From Nitrososphaerota archaeon (GTDB lineage: Archaea; Thermoproteota; Nitrososphaeria; Nitrososphaerales; JACPRH01), in assembly GCA_023379805.1 (NCBI GenBank), contig JAMCPI010000012.1:1-64000 (forward strand): a stretch of 64,000 nt of DNA, read 5' to 3'. Both the position numbers and the translations under genes were made by a program. Under the pieces are notes generated by a model. The model did not search any database, was not told the origin of the DNA, and saw nothing but the letters and a program-made list of their open reading frames with translations. Positions 35,263 through 44,970 of the stretch are shown piece by piece. Every line of letters starts with the position of its first letter. Position 1 is the first letter of the stretch.

Positions 35263-36060
35263 ATGACTCGTTACCGGCTTCCCCGCGGGATGCGATACTC
35301 GACACTGAATGAGCGGGAGCAGTTCTACCGCAAGGAGTTTGATGTTGAAAAGGTGTGTGACTGGCTTACCTGGAGTCCTCAAAGAATGGTCTTCGCAGCA
35401 GTCATCGGAAGACACACACAAATCTATCCGGCAAAATATCGGGACGACGCATCCACTACAATAATCATCAGAAGATACCGAAACCTGGAGGAGGTTCAAG
35501 AAAGGCTTGTCGAGCTTACACCTGAATCAGCCTACTATGATCGAAACCTGTATGACAGCAACGGTAAACAAATAGGTCAGGAACTGGCCTTCGACCTTGA
35601 TCCCGAGAATATTGTCTGCCCAGTTCACGGCTCCCTTGAAGAGAAGATGAAGCGGCATCAGGGACTTGCTTTCTGTAAACTTGAGCTTCAACTGGTGAAG
35701 AACGAAGCTATACGACTGTATGAAACGCTTCAGAAACAGTTCTCAGCGGTAAAAATTGTCTACTCGGGAAGAGGCTACCACATCCACATACTAGACAAAG
35801 AAGTCTTCAGGATGAGCTACAATGAAAGACAACGGCTCGCACAGAAAATTAAGGCCGCGAACTTCCCAATAGATGAATGGGTAACAACCGGCGGCGTCCG
35901 GCTAATCCGCCTCCCCTACAGCCTACACGGAATGGTTTCACGAATAGCAACTCCAGTCACCATCGGCGAGATGAAGCGCTTTGATCCAATCACAGACCCA
36001 CGCTGTATACCAAAGTTCCTAAAAGACCAGACGACCAGAAGCCGCGGAAAAGCAACCTAG
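35263..36060 (+). CDS. PriS-like (archaeo-eukaryotic primase small subunit family) protein
   Basis: 265 residues, shorter than usual PriS (about 330-360). ELAFDLDPEN (about 108-117) carries the first two catalytic Asp as DxD; CPVHG and AFC may be the zinc stem; YSGRGYHIHI and RLIRLPYSLHG are the nucleotide-binding motifs. In PriS a third Asp normally sits in the V-T-x-D segment before RLIRLP; here it reads VTTGGVRLIRLP, so that Asp looks missing. A PriL subunit is not seen nearby. Either the cellular primase or a diverged paralogue. Confidence 0.8.
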   Translation: MTRYRLPRGMRYSTLNEREQFYRKEFDVEKVCDWLTWSPQRMVFAAVIGRHTQIYPAKYRDDASTTIIIRRYRNLEEVQERLVELTPESAYYDRNLYDSNGKQIGQELAFDLDPENIVCPVHGSLEEKMKRHQGLAFCKLELQLVKNEAIRLYETLQKQFSAVKIVYSGRGYHIHILDKEVFRMSYNERQRLAQKIKAANFPIDEWVTTGGVRLIRLPYSLHGMVSRIATPVTIGEMKRFDPITDPRCIPKFLKDQTTRSRGKAT

Positions 36061-36182
36061 CTGGCTGACCTGTTAGCTACCTCTTCGACATCCTTTTCCT
36101 TGCTCGCATAGTAGTAGTACTTCTTTTTCTTAGCCTGTTCAGCCCTCTTTTTCTTATCTTCGCCCCTTCTCTCCTTACTCAT
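36057..36182 (-). CDS. Small Lys-rich protein
   Basis: 41 residues from the ATG at 36182, very basic and with a KKKKYYYYASKEK core. It overlaps the PriS-like stop by four bases, convergently. A short, highly charged protein of this kind occurs in archaea as a possible ribosome or nucleoid factor, but I do not recognise this one. Confidence 0.45.
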   Translation of the reverse strand: MSKERRGEDKKKRAEQAKKKKYYYYASKEKDVEEVANRSAS

Positions 36183-36249
36183 CCAAGTACCACAATTAGT
36201 AATATCTTCATTACCGTTAAATACTTTCAAGGAGCTCTTTAACCAAAAG

Positions 36250-37956
36250 ATGAACGATTTCAATTTCCGCGTCGGCGGCGCAGCCGGCCAAGGTGTCCAG
36301 ACGATTGGATACGTTTTAGCTAAAACCTTGGCTAGAGGAAACCTCTCAATACATCTCTCACAGGATTACGAATCACGAATTAGAGGCGGCCACAACTTTA
36401 CAGACATCCGAGTATCAGAGGAACCTTTGTACGGCTCAACCGAGCGGGTTGATCTCCTGATAGCGCTGAACGGCGAAACCTTGGAAAAGCATCAGGCCGC
36501 TTTAAGCAGCAAAGGCGTCGCAATCTTCGACGCAGAGAACAACGGACTAGACGCGAGTAAACCTTACGAGTTCAATGTGCCTTTCGAACGTATCGCCGTA
36601 GAGACTGCCGGAAACAAAATTTTCAGCAACACCACCGCAACAGGCGCTGCCCTCAGCCTAGTCGGGTACGATCTTGATTATCTCCGAGAAGTCCTGATCG
36701 AAACCTTCAAAGCTAAGAGCATCAAGGTGGCTGAGGACAACATCAGGGCCGCTGAAGCCGGCTACAGATATGTGGAGAAGAATTTCAAGGGTGAAACGGC
36801 GCTTAAACTGAAGCCTGTTAAGGGTCAGCGGAGGATGCTGATTAACGGGAACGAATCTCTTTCACTCGGCGCCTTAGCCGCAGGCTGCAAGTTCATGAGC
36901 GGCTACCCGATGACCCCTTCAACAGGTATTCTTCAGTATCTGATGAATCAGCGCATTATAGCTGAGCAGGGTGAGGATGAGATTGCTGCCATTAACATGG
37001 CGATCGGCGCAGGCTTCACCGGCGTCAGATCTATGGTGGCCACGTCAGGCGGCGGCTTCTCCCTCATGGTTGAGGCGCTGGGTCTAGCAGCTATGACTGA
37101 GACCCCTGTGGTTATTGTGCTGGGGCAGCGGCCCGGGCCCGCTACAGGTTTTCCCACCAGGACGGCGCAGAGCGAGTTGGAGTTTGTTATGCATGCAGCG
37201 CAGGGAGAGTTCGCTCGGGCGGTGCTGGCCCCGAGGGACGCTGAAGATGTATTCTACCTGATAGCTAAAGCGTTCAACATCGCGGAGAGATATCAGATTC
37301 CCGTCATCGTCCTCACAGATCAGTTTCTAGCGGACTCATACTGGACTATTCCGCCGTTCGAGTTCTCAACTATTCAGATAGATAGAGGAGCGCTTCTAAC
37401 AGAGGAGGAGGCTACGAAGATCAAGGATTACGCCAGATACCGTTTCACAGAATCCGGCATCTCCCCAAGAGCTCTACCGGGCTACAAAGATGTGCTGGTG
37501 GTGGCTGATAGCGACGAGCATACTGAGCAGGGCCACATAACGGAGTCAGCGGAAATCCGTGTCAAAATGGCTGACAAACGGGTGTGGAAGACCCGTGGAC
37601 TGGAGAAGGAGTTCACACCTCTCTCTTACGGCCCAGAGGAAGCTAAGACTGTTCTACTAGGCTGGGGCTCAACCTACGGCGCCCTCAGAGAAGCAGTTGA
37701 CAGGCTAAACCAGAAGAGCCGCAGGGTTCGAATGGTTCATCTTAACGCGATATGGCCTTTCCCCACCGAGGCCGTACAAGAGATGTTGAAGGATTCGGAG
37801 AAACGGATCATGGTGGAGGGTAACGCTATCGGTCAGCTGGCCCGAGTCATCCGCACGGAGACCGGTGTAGAGATGACCGGTAAGATTCTCAGGTACGATG
37901 GGCGGCCGATAACTGCAGATTATGTTGTTCGAAGCTTCGGGGAGGCAGTCAAATAA
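36250..37956 (+). CDS. korA: 2-oxoacid:ferredoxin oxidoreductase, gamma-alpha fusion subunit
   Basis: 568 residues. The N-terminal gamma domain opens with FRVGGAAGQGVQTIGYVLAK, then ESRIRGGHNF. The alpha domain starts near residue 200 (NGNESLSLGALAAGCKFMSGYPMTPST), with VVIVLGQRPGPATGFPTRT further on. With the next gene it converts 2-oxoglutarate (or another 2-oxoacid) and CoA to acyl-CoA, reducing ferredoxin. Substrate is not decided by sequence. The stop abuts the beta-subunit ATG. Confidence 0.93.
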   Translation: MNDFNFRVGGAAGQGVQTIGYVLAKTLARGNLSIHLSQDYESRIRGGHNFTDIRVSEEPLYGSTERVDLLIALNGETLEKHQAALSSKGVAIFDAENNGLDASKPYEFNVPFERIAVETAGNKIFSNTTATGAALSLVGYDLDYLREVLIETFKAKSIKVAEDNIRAAEAGYRYVEKNFKGETALKLKPVKGQRRMLINGNESLSLGALAAGCKFMSGYPMTPSTGILQYLMNQRIIAEQGEDEIAAINMAIGAGFTGVRSMVATSGGGFSLMVEALGLAAMTETPVVIVLGQRPGPATGFPTRTAQSELEFVMHAAQGEFARAVLAPRDAEDVFYLIAKAFNIAERYQIPVIVLTDQFLADSYWTIPPFEFSTIQIDRGALLTEEEATKIKDYARYRFTESGISPRALPGYKDVLVVADSDEHTEQGHITESAEIRVKMADKRVWKTRGLEKEFTPLSYGPEEAKTVLLGWGSTYGALREAVDRLNQKSRRVRMVHLNAIWPFPTEAVQEMLKDSEKRIMVEGNAIGQLARVIRTETGVEMTGKILRYDGRPITADYVVRSFGEAVK

Positions 37957-38817
37957 ATGACCGTGACTATCGAAGATTACCATGGCGAGGAGACTGCTTG
38001 GTGTCAAGGCTGCGGAAACTTCGGGATACTCTCAGCTTTGAAGAAGGCGCTTGTCGAACTTCAGATTCCTCCTTACGAGGTGCTCATCGTCTCCGGGATA
38101 GGGCAGGCCGGTAAACTACCTCACTACATGAAGTGCAACACATTCAACGGCCTCCACGGCCGCACCCTACCAGTAGCCACCGCAGCGAAGCTCGTTAACA
38201 ACCACCTAAACGTCTTCGCAGTAGGCGGAGACGGGGACGGCTACGCTGAAGGCGGAAACCACTTCATGCACACGATTCGGAGGAACCCCAACATAAAATA
38301 CCTGGTACACAACAACCAGATCTACGCCTTAACAAAGGGGCAGGCTTCACCTACAAGCGACGTGGGCTTCGTCACAAAAACAACACCCGGCGGCGTAACC
38401 GCCAAACAGTTGAATCCCATCGCATTAGCCGTCACTCTCGGAGCCACCTTTGTCGCCAGAAGCTTCAGCGGAGACATCCCGCATCTAGTTCAAACAATAA
38501 AGGCTGCAGTGCAACACCGGGGCTTCGCATACATCGACATACTCCAACCCTGCGTAACCTTCAACCACCTAAACACATACAGCTGGTATCTGAAACGCAT
38601 CTACAAACTCGAAAACGAGCATCACAACACTTCAGACATCGAAGCCGCCTACAGGAAAGCTCATGAGTGGGGGGACCGCATCCCAATAGGCATCTTCTAT
38701 CAAAACCAGCAGCAACCAACCTATGAAGAACAGTTCCCAGTCATCAAAGAACAACCGCTCGTCAAACAGCCCATTGACCCCAAACAGTATGAGAAGCTAA
38801 TCCAAGACTTCCTATAA
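37957..38817 (+). CDS. korB: 2-oxoacid:ferredoxin oxidoreductase, beta subunit
   Basis: 286 residues. CQGCGNFGI near the N-terminus gives cluster cysteines, and GGDGDGYAEGGNHF (GDG...N) is the thiamine-diphosphate/Mg site, followed by NNQIYALTKGQASPTS. Partner of the upstream gamma-alpha subunit. No delta ferredoxin subunit is linked; the ferredoxin at 29.0 kb could be an acceptor but nothing proves it. Confidence 0.93.
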   Translation: MTVTIEDYHGEETAWCQGCGNFGILSALKKALVELQIPPYEVLIVSGIGQAGKLPHYMKCNTFNGLHGRTLPVATAAKLVNNHLNVFAVGGDGDGYAEGGNHFMHTIRRNPNIKYLVHNNQIYALTKGQASPTSDVGFVTKTTPGGVTAKQLNPIALAVTLGATFVARSFSGDIPHLVQTIKAAVQHRGFAYIDILQPCVTFNHLNTYSWYLKRIYKLENEHHNTSDIEAAYRKAHEWGDRIPIGIFYQNQQQPTYEEQFPVIKEQPLVKQPIDPKQYEKLIQDFL

Positions 38818-39141
38818 CCGCACAAATATGTAGGCCGCAGTTTGGTGTTAATGTTTCACAATACTTTCCTTGAAGTGGAGCGCGAGCAATTTGTTCGCGT
38901 GCGATTAACTTGTTTTAGGAAGATGTCGTTCAGGCTCGCAGAGAGGACACATGTCATATATGGTTCCGCTGGTTCCTTTGAGGGGACATCTGCTGCTCCC
39001 ATATTTGTCACACAGGAATCTGGGTGTTGCCATCTAATCGTCTTCAGACTAATAGAGCAGTGAAGGCGAGATTTAAGACTTCTTGAAAAACTGTTGAGGC
39101 AGATATAGAGATTTTGTTGAGATGTTTGTTTACTTGCTTGC
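38818..39141. other. Intergenic region
   Basis: Contains a 73-codon plus-strand frame from 38842 that has no family features and biased composition. I see no convincing gene. Confidence 0.4.
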
Positions 39142-39306
39142 TTACTGATCGCTGCAGTCCCTAACGTAGCCGCAGTTCAAACAGACCAGCTTACAGTGCA
39201 CCGCAGTCATGCTGCTTCCACAGATATCGCATCTCTCAACACTGTTTTCCCGCTGCTCAGCGCAACCATTATCATCATGCTCTACCGCGAGACCAGTCAT
39301 TCCCAT
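39142..39306 (-). CDS. Small zinc-ribbon protein
   Basis: 54 residues. CDICGSSM ... VCLNCGYVRDCSD is a two-CxxC zinc ribbon with the RDCSD ending seen in many small archaeal zinc-finger proteins. A GGAG motif precedes the ATG. Function unknown. Confidence 0.75.
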   Translation of the reverse strand: MGMTGLAVEHDDNGCAEQRENSVERCDICGSSMTAVHCKLVCLNCGYVRDCSDQ

Positions 39307-39392
39307 CAAATCTCCACACTTTCTATTACATCAAAATATGATTTAGCCGTAACTCCCACCCAACTTTAACATGCTTGTCAAACTTTGCTTAA

Positions 39393-39482
39393 CAACTCTA
39401 CACCAGCCCATTCAAGCAAGAACTCACCCAGCAATACTACCGCGACATACAAGCATTCGAAGCACACATAACGAAAAAGTAG
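39393..39482 (+). pseudogene. Orphan C-terminal gene fragment
   Basis: An open frame of 29 codons with sensible codon use (FKQELTQQYYRDIQAFEAHI) ends at a TAG, but no start or upstream portion is present. Probably debris of a deleted gene. Confidence 0.25.
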
Positions 39483-39766
39483 CCTAGGTCAATGCAGACA
39501 CCAGTTTTTCATCTATTCTGAGAAGTAACACTTGATTTGAGAAGGTGCGGGCATGCCGGTTTCAGAACCCAATTGGTATCAAGTCTTTTTCGATTATTTT
39601 CGGATTTGACACCTTCTGGTGCATGAACGGTCAGGACTCGAAACATCTGGAAATATAAAAAAATCGCTCCAACCGTTATTGTTAAGTTGTTTGGCCTAGC
39701 CTAAAAGATGTCGTTGCTGACTCTCTTCTCTTCTCTTATCGCAATTTACTAAAAATGACTAATCCT
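39483..39766. other. Intergenic region before the signalling genes
   Basis: Contains an AGAAGGTG/CACCTTCT inverted pair about 60 bases apart and AT-rich sequence. No gene seen. Confidence 0.35.
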
Positions 39767-40420
39767 TCAGATTTGATCTGAAGGCTCTTTTTTCCAATCT
39801 TGGATGCGTTCTCTGATGTATTTTAGTATTGCTTCAGCTCCTTCTTGTTCGAATATGGTTCGAAGTTTTTCTGCAAAAACAGTTGGGTCTCGGAGCGATT
39901 CTTCGCCGCCCATGTGGTAGATAGTTGCAGATGTGGCGGATTCTCCTAGCACAGCATTCAAGCTTTGGGTGATGAATTCTTGGAAATCAATTTTGTTAGC
40001 CTCTAAAAAGTTCGCAACCTTCTCCCATGTCATTGCTTGCTCTTCCTGCTGCTTCTGAAGCTGCTCGTCGATGACTTTTAGTAGTTCTGAAGATTTAACT
40101 GGTTTTTCAATGTAAGCATCAGCTTCTAGGTTCACTGATGCGATTGCATTTTCCACGGTCGCATTTCCTGTTAACATAATTCTGCGCGTCTCAGGCGCAG
40201 ATTTCTGCATATGTGCAAGTATCTGCGTACCCTGCATGTCGGGGAGAACAATATCGATTATGGATATGTTGTATGTTTCTACCTTTAGCTTCTCAATCGC
40301 GTCTCTACCTGTTTTTGCTGTATCTACTTCGAATCCTTTGGACATAAGTATTGCTGTCCACATATTCAGTATGTCTTCATCGTCGTCGATTATCAGGATT
40401 CTTGCTTTCTCAAACTGCAA
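39767..40420 (-). CDS. Response regulator
   Basis: 217 residues. REC domain with the acidic cluster DDDED at residues 12-16, the phospho-acceptor Asp56 (IIDIVLPDMQG) and the conserved Lys in YIEKPVK. The C-terminal 100 residues are helical (FLEANKIDFQEFITQSL; a DUF-like output region), with no DNA-binding motif seen. Lies 2 bases after the kinase stop; they should be partners. Confidence 0.87.
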   Translation of the reverse strand: MQFEKARILIIDDDEDILNMWTAILMSKGFEVDTAKTGRDAIEKLKVETYNISIIDIVLPDMQGTQILAHMQKSAPETRRIMLTGNATVENAIASVNLEADAYIEKPVKSSELLKVIDEQLQKQQEEQAMTWEKVANFLEANKIDFQEFITQSLNAVLGESATSATIYHMGGEESLRDPTVFAEKLRTIFEQEGAEAILKYIRERIQDWKKEPSDQI

Positions 40421-40422
40421 AT

Positions 40423-42849
40423 TTATTCAACTCCTTCTTCTGGGCGAGATCTTGGCAGCTGAACTGTGACGGTTGTGCCTTTCTTCTCTTCACTTTCTAA
40501 GGTGATTAGACCTCCTTGGGTTTCGACTATCTTCTTAGCTGTATAGAGGCCAAGTCCAGTACCCTTGGCCTTTGTGGTAAAGAATGGTGTAAAGATTTTT
40601 TCAAGTTTTTCTTTAGGTATACCTACGCCTGTGTCCTTGATTCTCACCTCGATGAAATTATCTTTGAGGGCAGTAGAAATGTTTAGTTCACCGCCTTCAA
40701 GCATAGATTGCAATGCGTTCATTACCAGGTTGGTGAAAGCACGGTTCAACTGATCCCCATCTAACAAAGTTGCAGGTATTTCGCCATAGCTTGTGGTCAA
40801 CCTTATGTTTTTGGCTATGATAATCTTGTTTAGCGTTTCCTGTAGCAAAGAGTTGATATTTCTTATGTTTAACTTGGGTGTTGGAAGCTCGGTGAAGTCC
40901 CTCAAGTTCCTTACAACTTTAGCTGCATATTCTACATTTCGATCTATTAACTCCAGAAATTTTAATATATCTCCTTGAGGCATACTCCTAATGTTTTCTG
41001 AAGCGGTCAGAATAGCTTGAAGCGGGTTGCGTAGATCATGGCCAATACTTCTTGTCACATCCATCATAGTTTTAATCCTGTCTGCCTCAGCCTGCTTTCG
41101 CTCGGTTATATCTACAAAAATATATTCGAGCGCCGTCTTTCCTTTGTATGAGACAGGCGTAGCGTGAACAATGACTGGTATTTCCGCATCGCTTTTAGTT
41201 TTCAAGATAAACTCGTTTTGAACAATATCTTCTCCGTTTAGCCTTTTTACTACATTTTCTCTTGCTTGACGCCGGTATTCCGGCGAAAGTAGTTTTTCGA
41301 TCGGGTCGAATGAGGGAGAAGTCATTTCGTCAAACGTCCATCCCAATCTCTCACACATAGCCTTATTGACATATTTGTAGATACCTTCTTGATAGATGGC
41401 CACAAAGTTCGGTGAATTCTCAACCATCGCCCGATACTTCTCCTCGCTCTCGCGAAGAGCGTCTTCCGCGCGCTTTCGCTCAGTGATGTTTTCAAACACA
41501 ACAACAAAGTATTCTTTTTCCTGACTGTAAACAGAAATGGACAGCCAAGCCCTTAGCGAATTGAATTCGATCTCGAACGTCTCCGGCTGGCCGGATAACG
41601 TCACACGACCTAAGATATCAAGCAACTCCGGTTGTACCTCTTTGATGAATGGAGCTACCTCTGTGACTTTTTTACCCACTACATTTTCCAATTCAGTTAG
41701 CCGTCCAAAAGCATTGTTGACACTGAGGAAAACAAAATCTATTGGACGCCCCTCATCATTGAAAAGCATCTTGCAGTATGCAAACCCGTTTAGCATGTTT
41801 TCGAACAGCAAGCGGTAACGCTTCTCGCTTTCTTGCAGCTCATCTTCCAAGCGCTTATGCTCGGTGATGTCTCTACTGGCACCGATAACAGATGTTATTT
41901 TCCCCGCCGAGTCCCTAACTGGGTTGAGACTAGTATTGATCCACAACTCTTTTCCTACAACAATAATTTTGGATTCCTTAGTTAGGCTTTGATTGGTTTG
42001 GAATACATTTTTCACACTTCTTGCGTATAGCGACGCTAGTTCTTTTGGGAAGAGATCAAAAATTGATTTACCTATTATCTCTTCAGGTTTTCTTCCAATG
42101 GCTACGGCTGCAGCTTGGTTTATGGATAAAACATTACATTCCTCGTCAAGCATATAAATTAAGTCGGACGCGTTTTCAATTAGGATTCGATACTTCTCTT
42201 CACTTTCGCGTAGCCTTTTATCAGCAAGTTTGCGTTCACTTATATCTCGGAAGATCCCTTGAACCACACGTTTTCCGTGCAGTGTCATACTCTTTGTGCT
42301 TATTGACACAGGGATGATTAAACCGTCTTTTCTTAGGATCTCAGCCTCGAGATCTGAGCCACCAGTATCTTGAAATGTCCTGAAACGCTGCTTATAATAG
42401 TCCGCATCATCTGGCGAGTGTAACTGGGTCTGGTGGAGACCGATTATTTCTGCTTTTGCTCGCCCAAGCATTCGCTCAGCAGCGTGATTGGCATCTAAGA
42501 TGAAACCAGTTTTGGCATCTGCGACAAGAATGGCGTCGTTAGATTCCTCAACAAGCATTCTGTATTTTTCCCCAGAATCTTTGAGTTCTTCTTCTATCTT
42601 TCTTACCTGAGTAACATCCTGAACTGTTGCGATGAAGAAGGTTTTACCTGAAGTATCCACATATTTCGCGGGCGAGACCAAGCCTAGGAATCGCTCACCA
42701 TTCTTCTTTTTGAATAGCAATTCCCAGTCTTTTTTGACGCCCAGTAACGTTTGTTTAAAAGCAAAATCGATATTTGTAATTTCGTCCTCCGCCCAGTATT
42801 GGAAAGGGGCTTTGCTACCGACCAACTCTTCCATTTTGAAACCGGTCAT
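40423..42849 (-). CDS. Multi-PAS sensor histidine kinase
   Basis: 808 residues as open. Begins in the middle of a PAS domain (MTGFKMEELVG), then four more PAS/PAC units, each ending in a D-I-T/S-E-R/H-K-like linker. The kinase core has the H-box SIGHDLRNPLQAIL, the N-box FTNLVMNALQSM and the G-boxes DTGVGIPKEKL and GTGLGLYTAKKIV. Soluble, without membrane segments; senses a cytoplasmic signal. The lost N-terminal half of the first PAS is in the next entry. Confidence 0.88.
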   Translation of the reverse strand: MTGFKMEELVGSKAPFQYWAEDEITNIDFAFKQTLLGVKKDWELLFKKKNGERFLGLVSPAKYVDTSGKTFFIATVQDVTQVRKIEEELKDSGEKYRMLVEESNDAILVADAKTGFILDANHAAERMLGRAKAEIIGLHQTQLHSPDDADYYKQRFRTFQDTGGSDLEAEILRKDGLIIPVSISTKSMTLHGKRVVQGIFRDISERKLADKRLRESEEKYRILIENASDLIYMLDEECNVLSINQAAAVAIGRKPEEIIGKSIFDLFPKELASLYARSVKNVFQTNQSLTKESKIIVVGKELWINTSLNPVRDSAGKITSVIGASRDITEHKRLEDELQESEKRYRLLFENMLNGFAYCKMLFNDEGRPIDFVFLSVNNAFGRLTELENVVGKKVTEVAPFIKEVQPELLDILGRVTLSGQPETFEIEFNSLRAWLSISVYSQEKEYFVVVFENITERKRAEDALRESEEKYRAMVENSPNFVAIYQEGIYKYVNKAMCERLGWTFDEMTSPSFDPIEKLLSPEYRRQARENVVKRLNGEDIVQNEFILKTKSDAEIPVIVHATPVSYKGKTALEYIFVDITERKQAEADRIKTMMDVTRSIGHDLRNPLQAILTASENIRSMPQGDILKFLELIDRNVEYAAKVVRNLRDFTELPTPKLNIRNINSLLQETLNKIIIAKNIRLTTSYGEIPATLLDGDQLNRAFTNLVMNALQSMLEGGELNISTALKDNFIEVRIKDTGVGIPKEKLEKIFTPFFTTKAKGTGLGLYTAKKIVETQGGLITLESEEKKGTTVTVQLPRSRPEEGVE

Positions 42850-43005
42850 CTCACAGAACTAGCGTCGCTATACGCTCTGTCTCCCTTCTTGATCGATAAC
42901 TGCAATACCAACATTAAGACTGTCAATTACCGCTTCAAAGAACTGCTCTTGCTTCAAAGGTTCATCACCAAGTTTGAATGTGTGACGATAGGTGATATTG
43001 AGCAT
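42850..43005 (-). pseudogene. Broken N-terminal PAS half of the histidine kinase
   Basis: In line with the kinase frame lies an ATG at 43005 and a sequence ending FFEAVIDSLNVGIAVIDQEG, the start of a PAS domain. Two TAG codons (near 42875 and 42866) then interrupt it before FCEMTGF. In between, the +1 frame reads VYSDAS, the expected PAS residues, so two compensating shifts, rather than point mutations, best explain the break. Confidence 0.7.
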
Positions 43006-43655
43006 TACATATTGGTTGCGGCATCACATTAATAGAGCAATTGCGGTTAGTGAAATAGCCCTTATCGCTCAATTCGAATCTCCTTCTTTGTTTATTTTGG
43101 CTCAAGTTTTTTTTGGATTGTATCAAAAATATCTTCTGAATGATTTATCTCTACTGAGTTTTGTTTCAGAACCGAAAGCATGCGGCATGGATCGGGTCTT
43201 TCTCCGATGCTTATTATATTCGATCAGTTATTGGTTGGAAAACACGATTCTCTGACTCGTATCGCTATTATTGTTCTTTATCTGGGTAAGTGGAACGTTT
43301 TGAAACAATAAGGCAGTTTGCTACACCCAAAATGGTCCTAATAAATTTAGGGTTATCCATTAGTATATAGCAAAATACGCAATGACTTGCTGTAATAAAG
43401 TTTTTCATTACAAAGATCATCTCAAAACCCCTCTTAAACTGTAGAGCAGAGCCTGCTGATAGGAACATTTAGTCAAGGATGCAGTAACTCACATTTTTCC
43501 ATAACTGTAGTCAGCAGACAACGAATCTAAGTCGTCTTGTGCTGAAATTGGTCTAAAACATCATGATCTATCCGATTCCAGATACAAAAACATAATATAC
43601 GGAAATCACTGCCCTCTACAAGTCTAGTGGAAACTGACAATTTCGAACTTGGCTT
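43006..43655. other. AT-rich region upstream of the kinase
   Basis: Low-complexity AT-rich sequence with a 29-codon minus-strand frame (43092-43181; QNSVEINHSEDIFDTIQKKL) that ends before a GGAG-led TTG. Likely degraded gene remains and the promoters of two divergent genes. No complete gene. Confidence 0.35.
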
Positions 43656-44807
43656 ATGGCAAGTGAGTGGGTGATAATACTGGGCGAAGACATGGATGAG
43701 AAGGAGATTACTCGAATGACAGTTTTGATAGAGGCAATGATGAATTTTGGTGTTGAAAACATTTCAGTTCTCGCGAGATCAACCGGTATTCCAAAAGAGA
43801 CTGTGCGATACAAGGTCCGCACTCAGTTTCCACGGCATGGGCTTAACCCACAAGTGAGCATAAACTGTGAGAAAATCGGTTTATCGAGAAAGATAGTAAC
43901 GCTCACTTTTTCAAAGCGATGTGCTAATCGAGCATCAACCGCTCTTGAACAGATGTCGAAGCATCTGTATGCAACTTATCTGGGTAAGACACAAGGTAGC
44001 CGCATCTATACTTTAATGCTGACTGTCCCGTTTAATGTCTGGAAAGAATACGGAGACTTTATTATGGCGCTTTCGGAAAAAGGAATTGTAGAATCGCTCG
44101 ACTTTAAAGATATTTCTTGGTATCGACATGTTCCTTTGCGAACTGATCTTTATGACTTTCGTAAAGGTGAGTGGGCGTTTGAATGGTCAAAAGTAAATGA
44201 ATTTGCACGCCTGCTTCCCACACCAACCCCTTCACATCTTTATGAATCAATGACGCTGAGCGCCGTTGAAAAACCCGATCACATCGATCTGGCAATCCTT
44301 TCAGAGATACAGAAAAATGCTACTCTACCTATTACCAAGATCGCCTCGAACATAGGCGTCAAAGAAGACGTCGCATCTTATCACTACACCGAGCATGTGA
44401 AAAAGAGGGGGTTGATATCTCAATACATCATGGGGTGGGTTGGAGCTGGTAGCAAGTATAATAACGAAACTGTTACGCAAATGCTATTCACTCTTCACGA
44501 AGCTGATGAGGAAGAAGCAGCTAGGGTTCGCTTGACATTTAACAAGATCCCATTCTCTTGGATGGAACTATTTGGGAAGAACGGTAATTACCATGTCTTT
44601 GCAAGTATCCCAACTAGTCATTTTAACTCCACGATGCATTATATTGATATTAACACAATGTGTTTGGAGGACAATTTAGAGGCTAATATTATGGATCCTT
44701 ACTGGTCAGCCGGCTTTCCACTTCCTCTAGAGATGTTCGATAAAAAGAAGGGCTGGGTCTTCAATAAGGCTCGAGTATTGAGTGATTTCGAAAGCTTTTT
44801 CAGATAA
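43656..44807 (+). CDS. Double winged-helix transcriptional regulator
   Basis: 383 residues. Two helix-turn-helix regions: VSVLARSTGIPKETVRYKVR type near residues 30-60 and LPITKIASNIGVKEDVASYH near 220-245. Between and after them lie Lrp/AsnC-like ligand regions. Its length and tandem arrangement fit archaeal Lrp-like regulators. Divergent from the two-component pair. DNA targets unknown. Confidence 0.75.
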   Translation: MASEWVIILGEDMDEKEITRMTVLIEAMMNFGVENISVLARSTGIPKETVRYKVRTQFPRHGLNPQVSINCEKIGLSRKIVTLTFSKRCANRASTALEQMSKHLYATYLGKTQGSRIYTLMLTVPFNVWKEYGDFIMALSEKGIVESLDFKDISWYRHVPLRTDLYDFRKGEWAFEWSKVNEFARLLPTPTPSHLYESMTLSAVEKPDHIDLAILSEIQKNATLPITKIASNIGVKEDVASYHYTEHVKKRGLISQYIMGWVGAGSKYNNETVTQMLFTLHEADEEEAARVRLTFNKIPFSWMELFGKNGNYHVFASIPTSHFNSTMHYIDINTMCLEDNLEANIMDPYWSAGFPLPLEMFDKKKGWVFNKARVLSDFESFFR

Positions 44808-44970
44808 GTATTTATACCCTACCGCAAGAACTACCTACATAAATTATATCCATGGATGGATGTTCTATAGATAGAATGTTCTGGTAATCAACAACTTTTA
44901 CCCTAGTTGTTTGTGAATTCTTGGAAAAAAGTCTATATCTCATCACTTGCTAGCGAATGCTAGGTTAAGT

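Noticed and set aside
36183-36263. N-terminal extension of the Lys-rich protein to 68 residues
   Set aside because: The extension overlaps the start of the oxidoreductase gene and has no protein-like character; the ATG at 36182 is preferred.
38842-39063. 73-codon plus-strand ORF downstream of the oxidoreductase
   Set aside because: No homology-like pattern, no clear ribosome-binding site and random-looking composition.
42850-42880. Two TAG codons in the kinase as pyrrolysine sites
   Set aside because: They fall at ordinary PAS positions normally Ala/Ser, and the +1 frame gives the expected residues. Frame damage is simpler; no pyrrolysine genes are seen.
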